Assembly: GCA_946481025.1 (NCBI GenBank)
Contig: CAMLNA010000223.1
Location: forward strand, 1-5,199
DNA: 5,199 bases
Reading direction: 5' to 3'
Source: an uncultured Rivibacter sp.
GTDB lineage: Bacteria > Pseudomonadota > Gammaproteobacteria > Burkholderiales > Burkholderiaceae
The notes under the pieces are model-generated. The model ran no database searches. It saw only the letters and a program-made list of their open reading frames with translations, and had not been told where the DNA came from. Below, piece after piece: positions 1 to 4,281 of the stretch (position 1 is the first letter of the stretch; each line of letters starts with the position of its first letter). A program made the position numbers and the translations under genes.

Positions 1-334
1 TCAGCTGCGCCACGTCGAGCTTGGCCGCCACGCGCGGGGCCACGTTCTTGCCGTGTGCGGTGGCGGGGAACAGGATGTGGCTGTAGTTGCCGGCGATGGC
101 GAGCACCTGCGCGGCGACGTTCTCGGCCAGCTGTTCGCCCAGCGCGGCGGCGTCGGCCAGCAGCACCTTGGCGACGCCGGCGATCTGCGCGGCCTGCTGG
201 GCCGCTTCAGCGGCATTGGCGCCGGCGACGAGCACGTGCACGTCGCCGCCGCAGGCGAGCGCGGCTGTTACGGTGTTGTGGGTGGCGCCCTTGAGCTGGG
301 CGTGGTCGTGTTCGGCAATGACGAGTGCGGCCAT
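1..334 (-). CDS. etfA: Electron transfer flavoprotein alpha subunit, N-terminal part (runs off left edge)
   Basis: Only the first 111 codons are present; the protein continues beyond base 1. The translation begins MAALVIAEHDHAQLKGAT and contains GNYSHILFPATAHGKNVAPR, which is typical of EtfA domain I. EtfA pairs with EtfB to form a soluble FAD/AMP heterodimer that carries electrons from acyl-CoA and other dehydrogenases to ETF-quinone oxidoreductase. The family is about 310 residues long, and the FAD-binding C-terminal domain lies outside the window. The ATG at 334-332 is two bases after the etfB stop (339-337). An AAAGGTGA ribosome site lies inside the last codons of etfB, about eight bases upstream, so the two genes are cotranscribed and probably translationally coupled. 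Identification is firm from the N-terminus plus the etfB neighbour. Confidence 0.95.
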   Translation of the reverse strand, partial: MAALVIAEHDHAQLKGATHNTVTAALACGGDVHVLVAGANAAEAAQQAAQIAGVAKVLLADAAALGEQLAENVAAQVLAIAGNYSHILFPATAHGKNVAPRVAAKLDVAQL

Positions 335-336
335 GA

Positions 337-1086
337 TCAGATCACCTTTGCTTCGTTCTTGAGCTTTGCCACCAGGGTCGCCACGTCGGGCACCTTGACG
401 CCGGCGCCGCGCTTGGGCGGCTCGCTGACCTTCACGGTCTTGATGCGCGGCGTGACGTCCACGCCCAGGTCGGCCGGCTTCACCGTCTCCAGCGGCTTCT
501 TCTTGGCCTTCATGATGTTGGGCAGCGTCACGTAGCGCGGCTCGTTCAGGCGCAGGTCGGTCGTCACGACCGCCGGCAGCGTCAGGCTGACCGTCTCCAG
601 GCCGCCGTCCACTTCACGCGTCACCGCGACCTTGCCGTCGGCCACTTCCACCTTCGACGCGAAAGTGCCTTGCGGTAGCCCCGTCAGCGCGGCCAGCATC
701 TGGCCGGTCTGGTTGCAGTCGTCGTCGATGGCCTGCTTGCCCAGGATCACCAGCTGCGGCTGTTCCTTGTCGACCAGGGCCTTGAGGATCTTGGCCACGG
801 CCAGCGGCTGCAGCTCGGCATCCGTTTCCACCAGGATGGCGCGGTCGGCGCCGATGGCCATGGCGGTGCGCAGGGTCTCCTGGCACTGCGCCACGCCGCA
901 GGAGACGGCCACGATTTCCGTGACGATGCCCTTCTCCTTCAGCCGCGTGGCTTCTTCCACCGCGATCTCGTCGAAGGGGTTCATGCTCATCTTGACGTTG
1001 GCGATGTCCACCCCCGAGCCGTCGGACTTCACGCGAACCTTCACGTTGAAATCGACGACGCGCTTCACCGGTACCAGTGCCTTCAT
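337..1086 (-). CDS. etfB: Electron transfer flavoprotein beta subunit
   Basis: This is a complete 249-residue protein, the normal EtfB length. It is the beta subunit of the heterodimeric electron transfer flavoprotein, and it holds the structural AMP and docks partner dehydrogenases. Visible motifs: the N-terminal [25 protein letters not shown] at residues 36-40; [16 protein letters not shown] at 115-130, in the nucleotide-binding part; a family signature running from VTREVDGG (about 155) to DLRLNEPRY (185); and [11 protein letters not shown] at 188-198. That last segment corresponds to the recognition loop whose leucine anchors acyl-CoA dehydrogenases in human ETF. The ATG start has an AGGAG eight bases upstream. 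It is the first gene of the etfBA operon. A palindrome 30 bases upstream suggests control by a fatty-acid or branched-chain amino-acid catabolic regulator. Confidence 0.97.
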   Translation of the reverse strand: MKALVPVKRVVDFNVKVRVKSDGSGVDIANVKMSMNPFDEIAVEEATRLKEKGIVTEIVAVSCGVAQCQETLRTAMAIGADRAILVETDAELQPLAVAKILKALVDKEQPQLVILGKQAIDDDCNQTGQMLAALTGLPQGTFASKVEVADGKVAVTREVDGGLETVSLTLPAVVTTDLRLNEPRYVTLPNIMKAKKKPLETVKPADLGVDVTPRIKTVKVSEPPKRGAGVKVPDVATLVAKLKNEAKVI

Positions 1087-1116
1087 GCGACGTTCTCCTG
1101 CAGTTTGAAGCTCAAG

Positions 1117-1132
1117 TTGACGTATACGTTAA
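1117..1132. promoter_or_regulatory. Palindromic operator candidate upstream of etfB
   Basis: The sequence TTGACGTATACGTTAA is a 16-base palindrome with one mismatched pair (G opposite T at the third position from each end), built on the perfect core ACGTATACGT at 1120-1129. It starts 30 bases upstream of the etfB ATG. A possible minus-strand -10 box, TAGAAT (1144-1139), lies about seven bases before it, so the site would cover the transcription start. The ACGT-NN-ACGT form resembles sites of the MerR-family regulator LiuR, which controls branched-chain amino-acid catabolism in proteobacteria. The symmetry is seen in the sequence; the regulator assignment is inference from memory of the motif. 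Confidence 0.5.
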
Positions 1133-1138
1133 TCGGGG

Positions 1139-1144
1139 ATTCTA
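1139..1144 (-). promoter_or_regulatory. etfB: Possible -10 element of the etfBA promoter
   Basis: Read on the minus strand this is TAGAAT, five of six matches to the sigma-70 -10 consensus, about 53 bases upstream of the etfB start codon. No good -35 hexamer is found 16-19 bases further upstream (the bases there read around ACAGAC), which fits either an activated promoter or a chance match. Its position directly before the 1117-1132 palindrome is the main reason to list it. Confidence 0.25.
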
Positions 1145-1186
1145 GTAGCCGGTCCCCGGGGCGTCTGTCGCCGGGCCGACAAAAAA

Positions 1187-1198
1187 GCACGATCGTTC
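1187..1198. promoter_or_regulatory. Second palindromic site candidate in the etfB-murI divergent region
   Basis: GCACGATCGTTC contains the perfect eight-base palindrome ACGATCGT (1189-1196), flanked by G and C one base further out on either side. It sits about 100 bases upstream of etfB, next to a run of six A residues (1181-1186). TetR-family regulators of fatty-acid degradation in betaproteobacteria use palindromes of this general kind, and etf genes belong to such regulons. Assignment to any named regulator is inference only, and the core is short enough to arise by chance. Confidence 0.25.
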
Positions 1199-1201
1199 GA
1201 T

Positions 1202-1244
1202 TCTAGACCACAGACCTTCGCAGGCTGCCAACCGCGGGTCTAGA
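1202..1244. repeat. Inverted repeat TCTAGACC / GGTCTAGA in the divergent intergenic region
   Basis: TCTAGACC at 1202-1209 is the exact reverse complement of GGTCTAGA at 1237-1244, separated by 27 bases. It lies between the etfB control sites and the murI start. Each arm contains the rare tetranucleotide CTAG. It could be a long-spaced protein-binding site or a stem-loop in the murI leader. There is no T-run to support a terminator on either strand. Confidence 0.4.
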
Positions 1245-1323
1245 GAGGCGACTCGACTGGATCTGCTTCGGCAAGTCCGCCTCCTGTGCTTGATAGACTG
1301 CCGCCGCCTTCGTTGCCCCCGCC

Positions 1324-2160
1324 ATGCCTTCCGAGCCGTCTTCAGAGCCGCATTCCGCCACGCATTGCATCGGCGTGTTCGATTCCGGCGTCGGCGGCCT
1401 CTCGGTGTTGCGTGCCCTGCGGCGTGCCATGCCGTCTGCGCAGCTGCTGTACGTGGCGGACTCCGGCTTCGCGCCCTACGGCGAACGCGACGAGGCCTTC
1501 GTCGTCGAGCGCTCGCGCCGCATCGCCCGCTTCCTGCGGGCGCAGGGCGCGCAGGTGCTGGTGATCGCCTGCAACACGGCCACCGCGGCCGCGGTGCACC
1601 TGCTGCGCGCCGAAGACCCGCAGTGGCCGGTGGTGGGCGTGGAGCCCGGCGTGAAGCCGGCCGTGGCCGCAAGCCGCAATGGCCGCATCGGTGTGATGGC
1701 CACCCGCGGCACCCTGGCCAGCGACAAGTTCCGCCGGCTCATCGAGTCGCACGGCACGGGCGCCACCATCGTGCCGCAGCCCTGTGCCGGCCTCGCACGC
1801 GCCATCGAATCGGGCGACCTCGACGCGCCGCCGCTGCTCTCGCTCATCGACGACTGCTGCACGCCGCTGCGCGAGGCTCAGGTCGACACCGTGGTGCTCG
1901 GCTGCACCCACTACCCTTTCGTCGCGCATCGCATCCAGGCGGCGCTCGGCCCTCAGGTGTTGCTCATCGACACCGCCGAGGCGGTGGCGCGACGCACGCA
2001 GTCGCTGTGCGAGCAGCTGCCTGCGAGCCGGCCTGCTGCCGCCTCCAGCCTGCTGTGGACCACCGGCAACGCCGAGGATCTCGCGCGCATCGCGCAGCGC
2101 TGGCTCGGCTTCGAGGGCGAGGTGCGGCCGCTGGCCGACGCCTCACTCGGCGGTGCGTGA
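1324..2160 (+). CDS. murI: Glutamate racemase
   Basis: The 278-residue protein interconverts L- and D-glutamate in the cytoplasm without a cofactor, supplying the D-glutamate of the peptidoglycan peptide. The family hallmarks are all present: the substrate-binding FDSGVGGLSVLR at residues 19-30, PYG at 51-53, the first catalytic cysteine in ACNTATA (Cys83), and the second in GCTHYPF (Cys194, followed by His196). Length is normal (260-290). The ATG at 1324 is the first usable start, because in-frame stops at 1291 and 1294 close the frame upstream and the DSG motif begins at residue 20. No Shine-Dalgarno sequence is visible before it. A weak -10-like TAGACT at 1294-1299 would give a leader of under 20 bases. 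The gene is divergent from etfB and its last 18 bases overlap the convergent transporter gene. Confidence 0.97.
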   Translation: MPSEPSSEPHSATHCIGVFDSGVGGLSVLRALRRAMPSAQLLYVADSGFAPYGERDEAFVVERSRRIARFLRAQGAQVLVIACNTATAAAVHLLRAEDPQWPVVGVEPGVKPAVAASRNGRIGVMATRGTLASDKFRRLIESHGTGATIVPQPCAGLARAIESGDLDAPPLLSLIDDCCTPLREAQVDTVVLGCTHYPFVAHRIQAALGPQVLLIDTAEAVARRTQSLCEQLPASRPAAASSLLWTTGNAEDLARIAQRWLGFEGEVRPLADASLGGA

Positions 2161-3471
2161 GCCGCCTGCGTGCGCGGCCCGCATGCCGCGCGCCACGTCC
2201 ACCGGCCGCAGCAGCAGCAGGCCCACCACGAAGAACAGCGCCGTCGAGAGGATGGCCACCCGGTGGTTGCCCGCGGTGACCCAGGTGACGAGCCCGTACG
2301 TCACCGGGCCGAGGATGGCCGCCAGGCGCACGGCGAAGGTCCACAGCCCGTAGAACTCCGCCAGCCGCTGCGGCGGCGCGAACAGCCCCGCGATGGCCCG
2401 GCCGGCCGACTGGCTGGAGCCCATGCACAGGCCGGCGATCACTGCGGCCACCCAGAACAGCGCCGGCCCCTGTGCCATGAAGGCCAGCAGCGTCATGAGG
2501 ATCCAGCCGGCCAGCGTGATGCCCAGCGCGCGCTTGTGGCCGATGCGGTCCTGGAAGTAGCCGAACGCGAACGCCCCCACGGCCGACGCGATGTTCACCA
2601 GGAACACCAGCAGCATGGTCTCGGTCTGCTTGAAGCCGAGCACCTGCTCGGCATACACCGCCGCGAGCGCGATCACCACCGCGATGCCGGCCTGGTAGGC
2701 GGTGGCGCAGGCCAGCAGCAACCGGAAGTCCTGGTAGAGCTGCGCATGGCGCCAGGTTTCGCGCAGGCGCCGCAGCGACTCGCCGAGCCCCCCGCCCGCC
2801 GCCTGGGCGACCTGTGCATGCAACTGCGGCCGTGCGCGCTCGCGCAGCAGCGCAAAGGTCGCGAGCGATGCCGCGCCATACACGCCCGCGGTGATGAGCA
2901 TGGTGACCGGCACGAACTGCGTGGCCGGCAGGCCCTTCGACTGCGCCCAAAGCACATAGCCCAGGCTCAGGCCGAGCGACAGCATGCCGCCGAAGTAACC
3001 GAAGCTCCAGCCCCAGCCCGACACGCGCCCCATGGCCTCGCGCCGCGCCAGCTCGGGCAGGAAGGCCGCGGTGAGCGACTCGCCGTAGGAATAGAAGACG
3101 TTGGACAGCACGATCGCCGCCACCGCCCAGGCCACGTCGCCCTGGCCGGCCCAGGCCAGCGCCACGGTGGCCAGCACGCAGGCCACGGTGGTCCACACGA
3201 GCAGCCGCTTCTTGGCGGCGCGCAGGTCGGCATAGGCGCCCAGGGCCGGCATGCTGAGCATGACGATCACGCTCGACAGCGCCAGCGCCGCCGTCCAGGC
3301 CAGCGTGGCCCAGCTCGCGTTGCCCGCGACCACGCCGACGAAGTAGGCGTTGAACACCGCGGTGAGCACGACCGTCGTGTAGCCGGAGTTGGCGAAGTCG
3401 TACATCGCCCAGCCGAACACTTCGCGCTTGCGCACACCCTCGTTGAGCGCTTCCTGAGAGAACCAGCCCAC
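2143..3471 (-). CDS. MFS transporter, Atg22/UMF1 family
   Basis: This is a multi-pass inner-membrane protein, about 442 residues from the chosen start, with roughly twelve hydrophobic segments in two halves joined by a charged loop (RERARPQLHAQ to ETWRHAQLYQD). It resembles the UMF1/Atg22-like branch of the major facilitator superfamily, whose yeast member exports amino acids from the vacuole. The bacterial substrate is unknown. Visible family marks, numbered from the GTG at 3471: FGWAMYDFANSGYTTVV before helix 1 (DFANSGY at 25-31), the motif-A-like loop GAYADLRAAKKR (78-89), and its second-half counterpart GYFQDRIGHKRALG (304-317). The frame is open up to 3555. The GTG at 3471 is preferred because GGAGG lies four bases before it. 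The ATG at 3522 and the one at 3555, which abuts the tRNA, have no ribosome site. GTG at 3435 is a weaker alternative. The gene stands alone, convergent with murI. Confidence 0.88.
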   Translation of the reverse strand: MGWFSQEALNEGVRKREVFGWAMYDFANSGYTTVVLTAVFNAYFVGVVAGNASWATLAWTAALALSSVIVMLSMPALGAYADLRAAKKRLLVWTTVACVLATVALAWAGQGDVAWAVAAIVLSNVFYSYGESLTAAFLPELARREAMGRVSGWGWSFGYFGGMLSLGLSLGYVLWAQSKGLPATQFVPVTMLITAGVYGAASLATFALLRERARPQLHAQVAQAAGGGLGESLRRLRETWRHAQLYQDFRLLLACATAYQAGIAVVIALAAVYAEQVLGFKQTETMLLVFLVNIASAVGAFAFGYFQDRIGHKRALGITLAGWILMTLLAFMAQGPALFWVAAVIAGLCMGSSQSAGRAIAGLFAPPQRLAEFYGLWTFAVRLAAILGPVTYGLVTWVTAGNHRVAILSTALFFVVGLLLLRPVDVARGMRAAHAGGSRTAE

Positions 3472-3536
3472 ACACCCTCCGCCTCTGTTGCTGCCGCGAG
3501 CCTCGCCGGGCGCCGGGATCATGCCAGAGCGATCGC

Positions 3537-3542
3537 TATGAT
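3537..3542 (+). promoter_or_regulatory. Possible -10 element of the tRNA-Leu promoter
   Basis: TATGAT matches five of six bases of the sigma-70 -10 consensus and ends 13 bases before the first base of the mature tRNA, so a transcript start at about 3549 would leave a short 5' leader for RNase P. No clear -35 hexamer is seen at the proper spacing. It lies in the 84-base gap between the divergent transporter gene and the tRNA. Confidence 0.35.
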
Positions 3543-3555
3543 CTGCACCCCACAC

Positions 3556-3647
3556 GCACGGATGGCGGAATTGGTAGACGCAGCGGGCTTAAAACCCGCC
3601 GCCACCCGGAAGGGGGCGTACGGGTTCGATTCCCGTTCCGTGCACCA
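3556..3647 (+). tRNA. tRNA-Leu, anticodon TAA
   Basis: This is a complete class II tRNA gene that reads UUA (and possibly UUG) leucine codons. The acceptor stem is GCACGGA (3556-3562) with TCCGTGC (3637-3643), followed by discriminator A and an encoded CCA (3645-3647). The anticodon stem is GCGGG (3583-3587) with CCCGC (3595-3599), and the loop CTTAAAA places the anticodon TAA at 3590-3592. A long variable arm (3600-3619) pairs CGCC with GGCG and CCC with GGG around a GGAA loop, as expected for leucine. The T arm is ACGGG-TTCGATT-CCCGT (3620-3636), and the D region carries GGTAGACGC. Every expected pair is intact. It is a single tRNA with no integrase or duplicated 3' end nearby. Confidence 0.98.
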
Positions 3648-3656
3648 CGCGTCCCA

Positions 3657-3682
3657 CAGCCCGCGGCTGCCGCAATTTCTCC
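3657..3682 (+). terminator. Weak terminator candidate after tRNA-Leu
   Basis: CAGCC-CGC-GGCTG (3657-3669) forms a compact five-pair hairpin ten bases after the tRNA CCA end, followed by CCGCAATTTCTCC. The downstream T content is poor, so it is a doubtful intrinsic terminator; it may act only as a 3' processing or stop signal for the tRNA transcript. Confidence 0.25.
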
Positions 3683-3760
3683 TATAGAGCGTATTGCCGG
3701 CCGCTATGGCGCCGTCACACAACGACGCAACGTCACGCGGGGCCCGCGCTGCAAACCTGC

Positions 3761-3771
3761 GACACAGTGTC
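3761..3771. promoter_or_regulatory. Perfect palindrome GACACAGTGTC, possible activator site
   Basis: This 11-base odd-centred perfect palindrome lies about 330 bases upstream of pqqA and roughly 210 bases upstream of the best -24/-12 element, a distance usable by a sigma-54 enhancer-binding protein. The eight bases GCGACACA that begin it (3760-3767) recur at 4014-4021. Symmetry and recurrence are visible; function is inferred. Confidence 0.3.
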
Positions 3772-3830
3772 CTGCGCCTGGGGCTGTGCGGGGTAACCCT
3801 GTACCACGGCTGAACAGCGCCGCTACGCCA

Positions 3831-3847
3831 TGGCACACGGCGTGCCA
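3831..3847. promoter_or_regulatory. Inverted repeat TGGCAC-N5-GTGCCA (operator, or a sigma-54-like element)
   Basis: TGGCAC (3831-3836) and GTGCCA (3842-3847) are exact inverted arms five bases apart, about 246 bases upstream of pqqA. Read as a sigma-54 promoter, the -24 block TGGCAC is perfect and the GC of the -12 block falls twelve bases after the GG, but the -12 block is GTGCC instead of TTGCA. The symmetry suggests a dimeric protein-binding site at least as strongly as a promoter. Confidence 0.35.
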
Positions 3848-3902
3848 CACACCCGCGAGCCCCCCAGGTTGCCGCGGCCTTTGCATCGGGTGGAACATGC
3901 GC

Positions 3903-3941
3903 CGGCGCTGTCGAGCCGGGGTGCAGCGCCGTTGCGGCTCG
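3903..3941 (+). repeat. Two interleaved inverted repeats upstream of pqqA
   Basis: CGGCGCTG (3903-3910) pairs exactly with CAGCGCCG (3924-3931), and CGAGCCG (3912-3918), located in the loop of the first pair, pairs exactly with CGGCTCG (3935-3941). In RNA these could form alternative hairpins or a tight pseudoknot-like fold. Whether the stretch is transcribed depends on which promoter drives pqqA. Confidence 0.4.
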
Positions 3942-3974
3942 GGGTTTACCTGGGGCTCTCGCGGGCCTTCGCCG

Positions 3975-3991
3975 CACCGGCATGCCTCTTG
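3975..3991 (+). repeat. Direct repeat copy 1 (CACCGG-NN-TGCCTCTTG)
   Basis: CACCGGCATGCCTCTTG matches the copy at 4040-4056 in 15 of 17 positions; the two differences are adjacent (CA here, TG there). This copy overlaps the -24/-12-like element at 3978-3993, where the following bases CA complete a TTGCA block. Confidence 0.7.
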
Positions 3992-3993
3992 CA
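3978..3993 (+). promoter_or_regulatory. pqqA: Sigma-54-type -24/-12 promoter candidate for pqqA
   Basis: CGGCATGCCTCTTGCA fits the sigma-54 consensus TGGCACG-N4-TTGCA at 10 of the 12 defined bases. The GG (3979-3980) and the GC (3991-3992) are separated by the required twelve-base register, and the -12 block TTGCA is perfect. Transcription would begin near 4004, giving a leader of about 90 bases before the pqqA ATG. No sigma-70 promoter of comparable quality is seen in front of pqqA. The match is visible; use by sigma-54 is inferred. Confidence 0.45.
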
Positions 3994-4013
3994 AATTCAG
4001 TGCTGCGGGCACG

Positions 4014-4030
4014 GCGACACAACGAGTCGC
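4014..4030. repeat. Inverted repeat GCGAC-N7-GTCGC
   Basis: The five-base arms GCGAC (4014-4018) and GTCGC (4026-4030) flank ACAACGA. The block GACACAACGA..CGCAA here resembles CACAACGACGCAA at 3718-3730. It would lie just after the start predicted from the -24/-12 element, in the early pqqA leader. Confidence 0.3.
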
Positions 4031-4039
4031 AATGCCTGT

Positions 4040-4056
4040 CACCGGTGTGCCTCTTG
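4040..4056 (+). repeat. Direct repeat copy 2 (CACCGG-NN-TGCCTCTTG)
   Basis: CACCGGTGTGCCTCTTG is the second copy of the repeat at 3975-3991, offset by exactly 65 bases. It keeps the GG-to-TTG register, but the next bases are TC, so the -12 GC of a sigma-54 promoter is lost. It ends about 36 bases before the pqqA ATG. Confidence 0.7.
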
Positions 4057-4092
4057 TCATGTTCACCAGAACCTTTCGAAAGGAGATACGCA

Positions 4093-4167
4093 ATGGCATG
4101 GACCAAACCGCAATACCAGGACCTGCGCTTCGGCTTCGAGATCACGATGTACATCTCGAACCGCTGA
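4093..4167 (+). CDS. pqqA: PQQ precursor peptide PqqA
   Basis: This 24-residue peptide, MAWTKPQYQDLRFGFEITMY followed by ISNR, is the ribosomal precursor of pyrroloquinoline quinone. The conserved E-x3-Y pair is present as Glu16 and Tyr20 in FGFEITMY. In the PQQ pathway the radical SAM enzyme PqqE, with the chaperone PqqD, links these two side chains. Proteolysis, PqqB and PqqC then complete the cofactor. The length equals the family norm of 23-29 residues, and W3-T4-K5-P6 and the aromatic-Arg C-terminus match the family. The ATG is fixed by AAAGGAG ending seven bases upstream; the longer open frame to the left is not coding. pqqB follows after 114 bases containing a strong hairpin, which would favour excess of this stoichiometric substrate over the enzymes. 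Confidence 0.97.
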   Translation: MAWTKPQYQDLRFGFEITMYISNR

Positions 4168-4183
4168 CATCTTCCTGATGTGT

Positions 4184-4227
4184 TGCCCTGCGGCGCCGCC
4201 GTCTCGCGACGGCGGCGTGCGCAGGCA
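4184..4227 (+). terminator. Strong stem-loop between pqqA and pqqB (attenuator or RNA-stabilising hairpin)
   Basis: GCCGCCGTC (4195-4203) pairs perfectly with GACGGCGGC (4208-4216) around the loop TCGC. Beyond a small internal loop (GC against GTG), TGCCCTGCG (4184-4192) pairs with CGCAGGCA (4220-4227) apart from one bulged C. No T-run follows (the next bases are CCGCCATCC), so it is not a standard intrinsic terminator. It starts 17 bases after the pqqA stop. Such a structure could let a short pqqA message accumulate above the full operon message. Confidence 0.65.
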
Positions 4228-4281
4228 CCGCCATCCACCCCCTGGCGCGCACTCGCCGCGCAAGACCGTCCCCTGAATCGA

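Larger units (their letters stand above)
3648..4092. other. Non-coding stretch between tRNA-Leu and pqqA (probable pqq control region)
   Basis: This 445-base stretch holds no credible gene on either strand. The open frames in it show no family resemblance and are extensions or shadows of the tRNA and pqqA. It is rich in small repeats: a palindrome at 3761-3771, an inverted repeat at 3831-3847, interleaved inverted repeats at 3903-3941, a direct repeat pair at 3975-3991 and 4040-4056, and an inverted repeat at 4014-4030. It also holds a sigma-54-like element at 3978-3993. For a 75-base gene such as pqqA this is a long upstream region, consistent with elaborate regulation. Confidence 0.7.

Noticed and set aside
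1117..1145. TTGACG at 1117-1122 as a plus-strand -35 box for murI
   Set aside because: No acceptable -10 follows at 16-18 bases, and the hexamer is explained as one arm of the palindrome.
3528..3537. Perfect palindrome AGCGATCGCT before the tRNA
   Set aside because: It is a single ten-base GC-rich palindrome with no second copy nearby. It overlaps the start of the possible tRNA -10 box but offers no further support as an operator.
3556..3647. tRNA-Leu as an integration site for a mobile element
   Set aside because: There is no integrase gene, no duplicated tRNA 3' end, and core chromosomal genes lie on both sides with similar composition.
2170..3687. A 505-codon plus-strand open frame opposite the MFS transporter
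   Set aside because: It is rich in His, Arg, Gly and Gln, has no membrane segments, and is antisense to a clear Atg22-like protein and reads through the tRNA.
3871..3885. Another TTGCA block (3881-3885) as a sigma-54 -12 element
   Set aside because: The bases twelve positions upstream are GC rather than GG, so the -24 element is missing.
3982..4092. An upstream ATG in frame with pqqA giving a 61-residue protein
   Set aside because: PqqA peptides are 23-29 residues. The ATG at 4093 has an ideal ribosome site, and the extra residues have no family resemblance.
3704..4099. A 131-codon minus-strand open frame in the pqqA upstream region
   Set aside because: Its composition is rich in Arg, Pro and Cys, it has no recognisable domain, and it overlaps the pqqA ribosome site. 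It looks like a GC-rich chance frame.
3519..4238. A 239-codon minus-strand open frame covering tRNA-Leu and pqqA
   Set aside because: It is antisense to an intact tRNA and to pqqA, its translation includes the tRNA-derived phrase common in spurious proteins (RESNPYAPFRVAAGFKPAAST), and it resembles no family.
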